From assembly GCA_973895155.1 (NCBI GenBank), contig OZ316893.1, forward strand, positions 22,506,001 to 22,570,000: DNA of 64,000 nt. The letters are read 5' to 3'. Shown piece after piece: positions 43,786 through 53,681 of the stretch (its first letter is position 1; each line of letters starts with the position of its first letter). Source of the DNA: Marsupella aquatica. Its lineage: Eukaryota; Marchantiophyta. A model generated the notes under the pieces. That model ran no database searches, was not told the origin of the DNA, and saw only the letters and a list, made by a program, of their open reading frames with translations. Position numbers and translations under genes: made by a program.

Positions 43786-46773
43786 ATGACTGACCTTACG
43801 CCAAGGGAAGAAAGAGTGATTCAACGGGAGAGAGCTCGACTGCAGCAGCTCGCCGGGTGGCATGATACACAGCGACTGAGAGGGGCAGAAAGAGCTGGTA
43901 GCTCTGAAACTGGAAGTGGTGTCGAAGAAGACATACCAGAAGAAGAGTCGGTAAGGAGAAGTGAGTCTCCAACCGACATGGGGGAACCAGAGGCACGGCC
44001 AGACGAGAGGCCAGGGACCAGATTGAGCCAGCGGTCGCGCATACATTACAAGGCATTTCATGGGAGAGGAGATGAGGATCCGGACGAATGGTTGGATGAT
44101 TTCGAGGGAACCGCTGCAGCAAATGGAGAATCGGCCATCAAGATGCAGATTCTTCCCGGCCTGTTCAAGGGTGAGGCTAGGCCTTGGTACAGAGCATTAG
44201 ATGTGGAAGATCAAGCCATCTGGGATATCTTCAAAACACTCTTTGTTAAGGAGTTTTGACCCATTGGAACTTCAGAACTAGCAGTGCTGGAGTTGGGACA
44301 ACTTCGGTTCAAGGAGAACAAATCCTTCAGGAAGTTCTTGCAACGCTTTCAGAAACTGGTAAGACGTACAAAGACCAATGCATCTGAAGGTATGCAACTT
44401 CAATGGTTGGTGAATGCTTTGCCACAGAAGATGAGTTTTGCAATTAGGAAGGAGAACCCAGAGACTTTAGCCGAAGCAATTAAGGATATTCAATTATACA
44501 TTAATGCAGATATCACAAGCCGGAAGAAACAGCTTAAGTCTGAGAGTTCCTCATCAGAGGAGGGATCACCCCATAAGAAAAAAGATAAGAAGAAGAAACA
44601 TTCTAAGAAGTCTAGAAGTGATAAGTCAAGCTCGGATAGTGGGAGTAGCAAGAGTGAGTCATCTTCTAGTTCTGAAGAAGAAAAAACTAGGAAAAGGAAG
44701 GGCAGAAGGAGAGGGAAGACGAAAGTCAAGATGGAGGCTAAGCCACCAGATAACATCGTAGCCCTTACCGAGCAACTTAAGGCTATCATTGCAGAGGTAA
44801 AACCAAAGAAGAAGGTAGTACAGGAGGACAGCTCTGTATGGTGTGCCTTATGTTATAAAACCGGACACCATAAAGATGCGTGTCCTAAGCTTAATACTAA
44901 TCATGTTCGGCATGTGGCCGAGATCAGACCATGTCAAGGAGAAGTAGAGTACTTTTTAGGAGATGCCGCTGATAGTGTTTTCGGCATCAGTGAGACTGGA
45001 GCACGAGACCTATCCAACAGACCTGCATCTCTATGGTCAGGGTTAAGGAACAATCCAGGAGAGATGTATCCTCGGATTATTCAGAACCCGTCAGTACCTC
45101 CTAGGCCAAATGTGCAAAGATTTGCGGCGTGCTATAATTGTGGTCAACCTGGCCATTTTGCTAGAGAATGCCCGAATGCACGCAAACAGGGTGATGGACA
45201 ACCAGCTCAGCTATGTATGGGATGCCGACAGGAAGGTCATATGCTAGGGCAATGTCCTACTTGGTTGGCAGGCCTGGCCGCAAATCATAAACTTTTGCCG
45301 GTCAAGATCCTACCGCCAGGCACTACCCCCGGAGGAGTTCAAATCAACCACATCGAACTAGGATGGCAAGAGGATGCCGAGGCAGAGTTCGTACCATCTG
45401 ATGATGAGGCTGAAGCCCTATCAACCTTCTCAGAGGAGGATTTAGATCATGATTGCTACCGGGTCTCTACTCGATCTACCAGAAGGAAGGAAAGGTGGGA
45501 TGGGCTGGCCAAAAATAAAGGGAAGGTTACGGAGGAAAATATCGACTCTTTGTCAACATCAACAGAAGGAGAAGGGAGGGCTCCGGCAATACAGGTAAGC
45601 CATGAGCCCACCAGTGAAACCAATCCTTCACAAGATAGCGACTTCAATCGAGATCATCCTAAGTTGTTCTACCCCTCTGTTACGGCTAGTGTTAAGGAAC
45701 AACTAAGAGAATTAGAAACCCTGGAGAATACCGAAGCCATTGCCAAGGATGTAAAACGAGCAAAAGCATTGTTTGCTTCGGAAGACCCAACAGCTGTGAA
45801 GACTAGCGTGGCAAAACTGGCCGAATCCAAGACGGAAACACCACCAGAGGAGAAGCCGATTGTTCCCTATGACCTGGCTAAAGATGTACTAGAATCTAGA
45901 GTCTCGGCAATAGTAGGTCAACTATTGAAAAATAGCCCATACTTCCGGAAGCAATTAAGGAAGGCTATTCTCGGCAAGCCGAGGTTACCCAAGGTAGCAA
46001 CCAGATCCGACGTACTAATGATAGAAGAAGATCAAGGAGCCCCAGCATTACCCTTAATGATTCAAGGAGAATTATTACTATGGGTACCCATCGATGGAGG
46101 ATCAGGGGTATGTATTATGATTGATTCAACAGCAAAAGGGTGGGGTCCAACACTGGAGATGACTGAAAGAGTGTTGAACATGGCCAATGGATATCAGGTC
46201 ATTCCCACGGGAGTGTTAACCGGCATCAAGACAGAGATAGGAGGTATCTTCTTTAGCATTAACTATGTAGTAATGAAGCCGGTAAATCCTACGTCATTCC
46301 GGCTATTGATTGGTAGGCCATGGCTGTACCTAGCCGACGTAATAGAAGATTGGGGTAAAAAGTAGTTCACTTTCGGGACCCCCTCTATCACGGTATCCTG
46401 GGACACTAAGGATGACCGTAGGAAAAGCATAAGGGAAGTAGATGGGTACGACAGTGGACTGGAGTCAGCCGATGAAGTACGTTGGTTAGAATGCCTCACT
46501 GACCTAACCGAAGAAAGTGTCTTTGGACCAGAGGTACCCCCCAGCGGATTATGGCAAGAACCAATGGAAGGTGACTTGGAAGACGAAGAGGTCGAGGACT
46601 GCTTTACAATAGAATCCACCTTTTTAGCTGCAATTCCGGAGGAAGTAAAGGATGTAGACCAATTGGATGAAACGACTAAGTGGGGAGCAGTAGCAGGGAT
46701 AGTGGATTTTCTGCAGGCGTTGTGGCAGAGCCGGCAGGGTTCACAACGCTATCGATCATCGGCAAGGAATTAA
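43786..46773 (+). pseudogene. gag: Gypsy Gag–protease, two in-frame stops
   Basis: Opens at the ATG at 43,786 (MTDLTPREERV). Retrotransposon Gag fold: HGRGDEDPDEWLDDFE, GLFKGEARPWYRAL, then a TGA at 44,257, where relatives read KEFRP, then LGQLRFKENKSFRKFLQRF. A Lys/Ser-rich stretch (about 44,520–44,740) precedes three zinc knuckles: CALCYKTGHHKDAC, CYNCGQPGHFAREC and CMGCRQEGHMLGQC. The protease reads VPIDGGSGVCIM near 46,090. A TAG at 46,363 interrupts it, then the frame runs on to 46,773, overlapping pol in the −1 frame. Both stops are one transition away from an Arg or Gln codon. Confidence 0.88.
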
Positions 46774-49700
46774 ATACCAAGGGATCGGCATACAAGCCGA
46801 TTACGAGGGCAGAACAAATTGAGGCCCTATTAGAAGCCGAGAGAGCACAACGGCCTAACTCTCAGGAGCAAGAGGTGGATGAGATGGACAGACACGATCC
46901 AGAGCCAAGGCAGGAAGGGGTGCCGACCACCAATTCAAAACCGAATAGACCGGCAAGGGGACAATCTATGGACACCAAGGACGGGACCGACTCGGCTAGT
47001 CCAGCCGAGATCCCAGTTTATGGAGGTATGAGATTAGAGAGACTGGAAGCCAAACTGGACCCGAATTTGAAGAAGCAGATTAATATGATCCAAGCACGGC
47101 AATATCGGAAGCTCGACTTAGGAGAGGGAAGAGAACTGAACTTAGGGAGAAACCTAGCACCTGAGCTCGAGAAAGAGATCAGTGACTTATTGATTGAATT
47201 TCAGGATGTGTTTGCATGGAGTCACCAAGATCTAAAGGGAGTAGATCCAACACTAGGGGAACATCGAATTGATCTCATGTTAGGAGCCAAATCATTTCGA
47301 CAACCAATTCAAAGGATAAACCCGAAGTATTCCCTGCTGGTCAAAACAGAAATCGACAAACTAGTGGAAGCTGGATTCATCACTCCAGTCCTGCATTCAG
47401 ACTGGGTGTCTCCAATTGTGATAGTTCCCAAGAAAGCTGGACCCGATGGTAAACCCAAGATCCGAGTTTGTCAGGATTACAAGAAGCTGAATGAAGCAAC
47501 ATTAAAAGACCATTTTCCTTTACCGTTTACTGATATGGTATTAGACATGGTAGCCAGTCATGAACTATATTCATTCATGGATGGATACTCTGGTTATAAC
47601 CAAATCAGGATTCGGCAGGAAAACCAAATCAAGACGGCCTTCATCACGGAATGGGGGATCTATGTCTTCAATCGTATGCCGTTTGGACTCTGCAACGCAC
47701 CAGCTATGTTTCAACGATTAATGGTGAACATTTTTCATGATTACTTGAGAAAATTCATGGAAATCTTCATTGACGACTTTGCAGTATTCGGGAAGGCATC
47801 GAAACATGCTAAATACCTCAGGAAAACCTTCATGAGATGTAGAGAGGTGGGTCTCAAGTTACACCCAGATAAATGTTTCTTTGCAGTAACCGAGGGGGTG
47901 CTACTAGGTCACAAGGTATCAAGGAAGGGCATTGAGATTGACAAAGGTAAGCTAGCAGTATGGCTAGATATCATGCAACCTAAGAACATAAAGGATGTAA
48001 GATCCTTCTTGGGATGCATTGGTTACTATCGCCGGTTCATCAAGGATTTTGCCAAGCTAGCTTTACCATTAACCAACATGCTCAAGGCAGGAGCAGACTT
48101 CGAACCCACACCCGAACGAGTCACAGCGGTGGTAGAATTGAAGCAGATGTTAGTAGAGGCCCCAGTCATGATAGCACTGGACTGGAACAAAGATTTTCAT
48201 GTTTTTGTAGATGTCTCGGGCTTCTGTATTGGCTCAGTACTAAGTCAGTTGGATGAGAAAGGAAGGGACCATCCCATATACTTCGCAAGCCGTCAGCTTG
48301 CCGATGCCGAACGGAACTACTCTACCACAGAAAGAGAAGCATTAGGAGTCATTTATTCTTGTAAAAAGTTTAGGCATTATTTACTAGGGTACAAGGTAAT
48401 CTTTCATACCGATCATGAAAGTTTGAAGTACCTAGTCAATAAGCCGGACCTTACAGGCAGAGTAGCAAGATGGATTTTGCTATTACAGGAGTTTGACTAT
48501 GAGCTGAGAATCAAGCCGGGAAAGTTACATGCCAATGCCGACTTCTTTTCAAGGATCACAGGTAAACCTGCCACGGATTGCATCGATGATCGATTCCCCG
48601 ACGAGGAGCTATTCGTTGTGGAAATAGCTGGTACATGGTACCCTGAGATTTTACAATTTCTCAGCACTTCCAGATTACAGCCAGGATTAAGCCGAGAGCA
48701 AGCCGCAGTCTTTGTGCGGAAGGTCAGACAGTATCAGTGCATTAAAGGCATACTGCACAAGCATGGAATCAACGGCACGATTCAAAGATGTTTGGAAAAG
48801 AGAGAGGTAAAACGAGTCCTACGGGCCATGCATGGAGAGGAGGCCGGAGGACATTTTGCCCAAGTAACCACGTCTAAGAAGATATTAAATGCCGGTTACT
48901 GGTGGCCCACCTTGCACAAAGATGTCTATCAGTTTATCAAACAATGCGATCCTTGTCAACGAGCGGGAGGACCAAGGGCGTCCACCAGGCATCCACTGCA
49001 CCCTATTCTACCTCTGGCACCATTCGAGAAGTGGGGTATTGATTACATTGGACCTCTGAAACCACTGACCCACCCTCGACGGAACAAGTACATAATCCTG
49101 GCTACGGATTATGCAACTAAATGGGTAGAGGCCAGACCAACAACGAAGGATGATGCAATTACTACGGCTAGATTCATGTATGAGCAGATCTTCACCAGGT
49201 ATGGAGCACCCCTAGAATTAGTTAGTGATAGAGGAACCCATTTTTTGAATGATATAATTAGTCGTTTAAATGAGCAGTATTTAGTTAAACATAGGCCTAC
49301 TACTCCCTACCATCCAAAGGCAAACGGGTTGACAGAACGAGCAAATGGAATTATAGGAAAGATATTGAACAAACCAGTAGCTCAGAACAAACTTGATTGG
49401 GACGATAAATTGTTTGCTGCTGTTTTTGCTTACAATCTTGCCTATAAATCCACTACCGGTCATACACCCTTCTTCTTAACCTTTGGACAAGAAGCCCTGG
49501 TACCCATGCAACTTGAGACACCGACATTTCAAGTTACAATTGAGGAAAGAGCCTCAGCGGAGGAGAGCCTAAAGGAGCGAGAATATAGGTTAGAAGCTTT
49601 AGAGGAAGCGAGAATGATTTCAGCCGAGAGAGTAGAATATAGACAGAATATCATGAAGCAGCAGTATGATAAAAAGTTGAAAGTAGTTAGTATTCATACC

Positions 49701-49946
49701 GGTGATCTTGTGCTACTTTATGACAATAGGTATAGTAGGTTTCCAGGAAAGCTTTACACTCGCTGGTTAGGACCCTTTAGAGTAACCATGATGTTCCCCA
49801 ATGGCTCCGTACAATTGGCCAACATTACGGGAGAGGTATATCCAGTTCGCATCCATTATGACCGCCTCAAGAAATACTATATGGACGAAGATGAAGTTGT
49901 TCGCGAGGACGCTTCACAATTAAGTGGGGAGCTATGTGATGCCTAG
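46680..49946 (+). CDS. pol: Gypsy Pol (RT, RNase H, integrase)
   Basis: A 1,088-codon open frame, overlapping the gag–protease frame by 94 bases in the −1 register; the first in-frame ATG is 46,884, so it is probably translated by frameshift. RT: CQDYKKLNEATLKDHFPLP, FMDGYSGYNQI, and the catalytic FIDDFAVFG near residue 361. RNase H: FVDVSGFCIGSVLSQ near 510 and TEREALGVIYSCKKF. Integrase: HHCC zinc finger (HGEEAGGHF…CDPCQRAGG), then Asp in WGIDYIGP, Asp in VSDRGTHF and Glu in NGLTERANG. All catalytic residues are present. No chromodomain. The stop codon (TAG, 49,944–49,946) lies 10–12 bases inside the 3' LTR. Confidence 0.93.
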   Translation: MGSSSRDSGFSAGVVAEPAGFTTLSIIGKELNTKGSAYKPITRAEQIEALLEAERAQRPNSQEQEVDEMDRHDPEPRQEGVPTTNSKPNRPARGQSMDTKDGTDSASPAEIPVYGGMRLERLEAKLDPNLKKQINMIQARQYRKLDLGEGRELNLGRNLAPELEKEISDLLIEFQDVFAWSHQDLKGVDPTLGEHRIDLMLGAKSFRQPIQRINPKYSLLVKTEIDKLVEAGFITPVLHSDWVSPIVIVPKKAGPDGKPKIRVCQDYKKLNEATLKDHFPLPFTDMVLDMVASHELYSFMDGYSGYNQIRIRQENQIKTAFITEWGIYVFNRMPFGLCNAPAMFQRLMVNIFHDYLRKFMEIFIDDFAVFGKASKHAKYLRKTFMRCREVGLKLHPDKCFFAVTEGVLLGHKVSRKGIEIDKGKLAVWLDIMQPKNIKDVRSFLGCIGYYRRFIKDFAKLALPLTNMLKAGADFEPTPERVTAVVELKQMLVEAPVMIALDWNKDFHVFVDVSGFCIGSVLSQLDEKGRDHPIYFASRQLADAERNYSTTEREALGVIYSCKKFRHYLLGYKVIFHTDHESLKYLVNKPDLTGRVARWILLLQEFDYELRIKPGKLHANADFFSRITGKPATDCIDDRFPDEELFVVEIAGTWYPEILQFLSTSRLQPGLSREQAAVFVRKVRQYQCIKGILHKHGINGTIQRCLEKREVKRVLRAMHGEEAGGHFAQVTTSKKILNAGYWWPTLHKDVYQFIKQCDPCQRAGGPRASTRHPLHPILPLAPFEKWGIDYIGPLKPLTHPRRNKYIILATDYATKWVEARPTTKDDAITTARFMYEQIFTRYGAPLELVSDRGTHFLNDIISRLNEQYLVKHRPTTPYHPKANGLTERANGIIGKILNKPVAQNKLDWDDKLFAAVFAYNLAYKSTTGHTPFFLTFGQEALVPMQLETPTFQVTIEERASAEESLKEREYRLEALEEARMISAERVEYRQNIMKQQYDKKLKVVSIHTGDLVLLYDNRYSRFPGKLYTRWLGPFRVTMMFPNGSVQLANITGEVYPVRIHYDRLKKYYMDEDEVVREDASQLSGELCDA
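49922..49934 (+). other. Polypurine tract of the gypsy element
   Basis: AAGTGGGGAGCTA lies immediately before the 3' LTR; it overlaps the end of pol. Confidence 0.8.
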
Positions 49947-50049
49947 ACAGGAATCACTCGGCCGGTTAAGTGGGTAAAGCAGGAAGGCACCCTAGGAACA
50001 CCTTAGTATAGGGACAAAACAAGGAAAATATAAACAATTAGGGGCAACC

Positions 50050-50943
50050 ATGGAACCCGGGCCGAGGCCGGAGGTAAGGCTGAGGGTGAAAACCCGATTA
50101 GGGTTAGGGCGCGTTAAGCGTCGGCGGCTAGGAAGGATCAACGGGAAGAAGGACCGGCAGAGGAGAGGGGTAAGGAGCGCTTGCAGGAGATGGTGGCTCA
50201 TTTGCGAGCACGAACTAGGCAAACGACTACGGGAGGCCAACTACTGTCAGCTGCTTAGGCAAGCACTCGGGGAGAGAATAGATACCGACGATCGACCTAA
50301 GGAGGGTATGAGCAACGTCAATCAAGCGGCACATTTCTGGGGATGCTTGTTCGAACGGGCAACTGAGTACATCAAGACTTACGAGGACGAGGAATCAGAA
50401 AGGGCAGCTCGAGAACGGCAGGAGCTCGCTCGATTGTGGGAGCTGCAGAAGACGGCTTTCTTAGGAGGCGAACTCATCAAGGACGAGTTCCTGTGGACGC
50501 CTACTTCCAATCAACTCGACGATCTTCTGTTTTGCAAAGACAGCGTCGTCGGCATCCGAGAGGCCATCAAGAACTGCAACGATATACACTGGGAATTAAA
50601 GGGAAGCACGGAAAGGTGGACCCAGGCAACGGTGCTAGGAGAAACCTCCACGGCAGCAGAGATGAAGAGGAAGGGAGCCGTCAACGATGAAGCCACCCCG
50701 GCAAAAAGAACGAGGTCAGCGGCACCAAAGAAGCCAGCCGAGCAGCAGAGCAGGAGGCAGGGAGAAGCCAAAGAGGAGGAGGTCGATCCCATCAAGGCCA
50801 TTCCAACCAGGGATGACACCTGGAAGGGCTGGGCGGCAACCCTACCGGTGGAGGTGCAACTACATTTTGCACGGAGGAGGATGCATGCTTTACGGCCATG
50901 CAGACCAAGAAGTACCAAGGCTTCATGGCCGGATCCGGCTTAG
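50050..50943 (+). CDS. LTR ORF A, 3' copy (intact, 297 codons)
   Basis: ATG in ACCATGG context, 115 bases into the LTR and about 100 bases after the pol stop. N-terminus is Arg-rich (VKRRRLGRINGKKDRQRR). Residues about 49–107 are the module shared with the CACTA transposase (LICEHELGRRLREANYCQLL…SNVNQAAHFWGCLFERATEY). The C-terminal half has charged helices, AKRTRSAAPKK and DDTWKGWAATLPVEVQLHF. The frame then ends in low-quality sequence, while the −1 frame continues TFCTEEDACFTAMQTKKYQG into ORF B. A single longer protein, made by frameshift or broken by an old 1-base change, is likely. Function unknown. Confidence 0.78.
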   Translation: MEPGPRPEVRLRVKTRLGLGRVKRRRLGRINGKKDRQRRGVRSACRRWWLICEHELGKRLREANYCQLLRQALGERIDTDDRPKEGMSNVNQAAHFWGCLFERATEYIKTYEDEESERAARERQELARLWELQKTAFLGGELIKDEFLWTPTSNQLDDLLFCKDSVVGIREAIKNCNDIHWELKGSTERWTQATVLGETSTAAEMKRKGAVNDEATPAKRTRSAAPKKPAEQQSRRQGEAKEEEVDPIKAIPTRDDTWKGWAATLPVEVQLHFARRRMHALRPCRPRSTKASWPDPA

Positions 50944-53681
50944 AGGCCTTTGTGAGATTACCATGGCTGAAGCCGGAGGTACCGGAGTCAGACCTATTAG
51001 AATTCGTGGGGTCATGGGAACCCGAGACCAATTGCACGAGGATATATGGGAAGGATTTCTATCTTACTCCCAAGGTAATTGCCGAAGTGTTTGGCTTGCT
51101 GATAGGCAATAAGACCAAAGTTGATACCAGGAAGACCTTGCCTGACAAGGAGTTCCGGTCGTTCCCCGGGCCATCAACGAAGAATGGCTTCTTCCGGAAC
51201 ACCTGCACCAACCCGCACATAGGAGAGATGATCGACTTCTTGCGGGTGACCATGCATTGTAACTTGCCGAGGGCAGAGATCGGCAAGGCACAGGTCTATC
51301 TGGCAGAAAGGCCAGACCCAAGTCGGGACTACAACGGGTACCTCCTCAACCAATTGAAGAAGATCTTAAAGGAGGAGCAGCAGGTAATCGGCATGGGGAG
51401 CGTGTCGCGGCTTGGCTATCACATGCCGCTGTTGTGCCGGTATGCCAGAGGTCAGACTTTTGCCCCAGTACTTCCCCTGCAGGTAAGGGCACCCGAGGAA
51501 GCTCCAACGCCGAGGCCGTTGGCTGAGAAGCCTCAACCACCTGTTAGCCCTACAATCGAGCAGGTGTTTAGGCCCAGGAAGGAGGACTTGCCGATGCAGC
51601 AACCAGGCATGCAGAGTCTGCTGAAACTACTGGAGAACGAAAAGAAATTGGCATCGGCAACAACAACGGCAACGGCAACAATGCAGGACACTACTACAGA
51701 GGTAGGCCTACACCGGCTCACAAGAGAAAACCCCTTTGCTGGAGACAAGGAGAGGATCAGGCCTGAATCCAAGTCAGGTGTTCGAATGTATGTGGGAATC
51801 TCAAGCTCCGAATCTGAGGCAGAATTGCCTGAAGCTCCTACCGACGAAGAGGAGAGGGAGAAGCCGGACGTCCAAGAGGTAGAGGAGGCAGTGGAGGACT
51901 GCAGCCATGATAATTCCGGCTATGGGTCGGACCATCACGTTCCAGGAGTAAGGACCTGTGGCCGGTTTGTCCCCACACTTCCAAGGGTAGTGCGAGGGGA
52001 CCCCAACCAGCAGAGTAGCCCTGAGTCTCCCCCACCAGATGTTGCTCCCCCGAGCTTCGACGGCATAAAACAGATGGTGCAGGAATTTCAGGAGCGAATC
52101 AAGCAGGAGGAGGAGGCAGCCCTAGCTAAGGAAAAGGATTTACCAGGAGGAGATTGGCCGGAGGACATCAGGCGGCTAGCCAAAAAAGGAAGCAAACCTC
52201 TAGCCACGATTGAAGAGATCCGCAGGACGGCTTGGGAGCAGAGGCCGCGATGGGCGATGCCGATCACTTCTACTTACTCCACCTACGCTAAGAATAGAGC
52301 CATGGAGTATGGTGAGATGTGTGGGGAACTTGCGCTCGGCATCTTTGGAGAGGAGTTGGAGGTAGGACCCTTTTTCCATAGGGAGCAGTTGGAGAAGCAC
52401 CAATTAGAAGAAGCGGTGGCTTTAGAGAGAAGCAAGAAGGACGAGGTCATTCGGCGGCTTAGGAGGATGGAAGCCGAGATTGAAGATCTAAGGGCGGCCA
52501 AGAAAGCCCAAGATGAACTGCGGATTAAACGACATGAGCTGAACATCATGCAGGGGCAGTTGGACACCGCGCAGGCTGATAATCAGAATATCAAGGATAA
52601 ACTGACTCAGACGCAGGGAGAGTTGGCCGACACGATCAAAGAGAGGGAGAAGTGGAAGCAAGAGCTGAAGAATACAGAGGAGGCCCACATAACAGCCAAC
52701 AGCCGGGCCATGGCGGAGACCCAAAGAAAGGAATGGGCGTTGAAAGGGGAGCTCGAGAAAATCCGCGGAGCCCTTGAGCAGAAGGAGGCCGAGTTAGGGA
52801 AATCCTATCAAGGGATTATGGCGCTGCAGCAGGAGCTTGCGTCCCTGACGGCCAGCTTCAAGGCCGACCTAAGGGAGAAGGACGAGATGCTCGAACAGAC
52901 TTACGCCAAGATGAACCAGATGGAGTCTGTCATCATTGCAGAGCTCGACAAGGAGCTAAGAGCAACCCGGGAGGAGAGGACTACCTTGAAACAAGAACGG
53001 GAGGAAGCCCAGAAGGAACTAGAGGAGGCACGCAAGGACCTGGATGAGACCCAGGAGGAGTTGGAGGAAATCACGAGGAAGATGGAGAACCTCCAGCGGC
53101 GGGCCGACAACCAAACGGAGCGGCTGAAGAAACAAGCCGCAGTATTTAAGTGCTTGTCTTCATCAGGCCCAACTCCAATTGGGGCAACCAAGTTACCAGG
53201 AGTGGTACTGGCCGAAGAAAAAGCCGCGCCAACTGCACCAGTGCCGGAAGTAAGTGGGAAGGGGAAGGGACCAGCTGCCGAACCAGAAAAGAAGAAAAAG
53301 CGGAAACCTTCAGGGTCAAGGAGTAATCCGACTCCACAAGCCGTGGTGACCAAAGAGGTAGAACCAGCACCATCCTCCGACATGAATACGGCAATAGATC
53401 CCGCTATGATCACAGGTGGGGGTGGTGCGGCCCAAGCCGAACTACTCAGTAAGGAGGCCGGTATTCCAGATCCGCCTCTTGAGCAGGCCGGGGAGACCGT
53501 AGCCGAGGCTGAGGCCGTAACCGATTCCCGAGCCGATGCCGACGCCGATGGTGGACCCAGTCAGGCCGATGGAGAGTTGACTCAGTCAAGGGCAGGTAAT
53601 CTGTCAGGGAATGAGCCTACGGCAGTGGCTGAGGAGGAAGCGTTGGGGGCGTCCATTAAGGATCCACCACCGGTGTCGTGA
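50898..53681 (+). CDS. LTR ORF B, 3' copy (927 codons)
   Basis: Nearly identical to the copy at 40,002–42,785, with a handful of substitutions (for example Leu for Pro in VFGLLIG and Met for Thr in IKQMVQEF). Same layout: PMD-like head, Pro/Glu-rich linker, coiled coil around residues 495–750, KKKKRKPSG basic motif, acidic tail. Located directly downstream of pol, it sits where retroviruses and some retrotransposons carry env or an accessory gene, yet I see no signal peptide or membrane segment. Codons before the ATG at 50,898 are also open in this frame. Confidence 0.85.
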   Translation: MQTKKYQGFMAGSGLEAFVRLPWLKPEVPESDLLEFVGSWEPETNCTRIYGKDFYLTPKVIAEVFGLLIGNKTKVDTRKTLPDKEFRSFPGPSTKNGFFRNTCTNPHIGEMIDFLRVTMHCNLPRAEIGKAQVYLAERPDPSRDYNGYLLNQLKKILKEEQQVIGMGSVSRLGYHMPLLCRYARGQTFAPVLPLQVRAPEEAPTPRPLAEKPQPPVSPTIEQVFRPRKEDLPMQQPGMQSLLKLLENEKKLASATTTATATMQDTTTEVGLHRLTRENPFAGDKERIRPESKSGVRMYVGISSSESEAELPEAPTDEEEREKPDVQEVEEAVEDCSHDNSGYGSDHHVPGVRTCGRFVPTLPRVVRGDPNQQSSPESPPPDVAPPSFDGIKQMVQEFQERIKQEEEAALAKEKDLPGGDWPEDIRRLAKKGSKPLATIEEIRRTAWEQRPRWAMPITSTYSTYAKNRAMEYGEMCGELALGIFGEELEVGPFFHREQLEKHQLEEAVALERSKKDEVIRRLRRMEAEIEDLRAAKKAQDELRIKRHELNIMQGQLDTAQADNQNIKDKLTQTQGELADTIKEREKWKQELKNTEEAHITANSRAMAETQRKEWALKGELEKIRGALEQKEAELGKSYQGIMALQQELASLTASFKADLREKDEMLEQTYAKMNQMESVIIAELDKELRATREERTTLKQEREEAQKELEEARKDLDETQEELEEITRKMENLQRRADNQTERLKKQAAVFKCLSSSGPTPIGATKLPGVVLAEEKAAPTAPVPEVSGKGKGPAAEPEKKKKRKPSGSRSNPTPQAVVTKEVEPAPSSDMNTAIDPAMITGGGGAAQAELLSKEAGIPDPPLEQAGETVAEAEAVTDSRADADADGGPSQADGELTQSRAGNLSGNEPTAVAEEEALGASIKDPPPVS

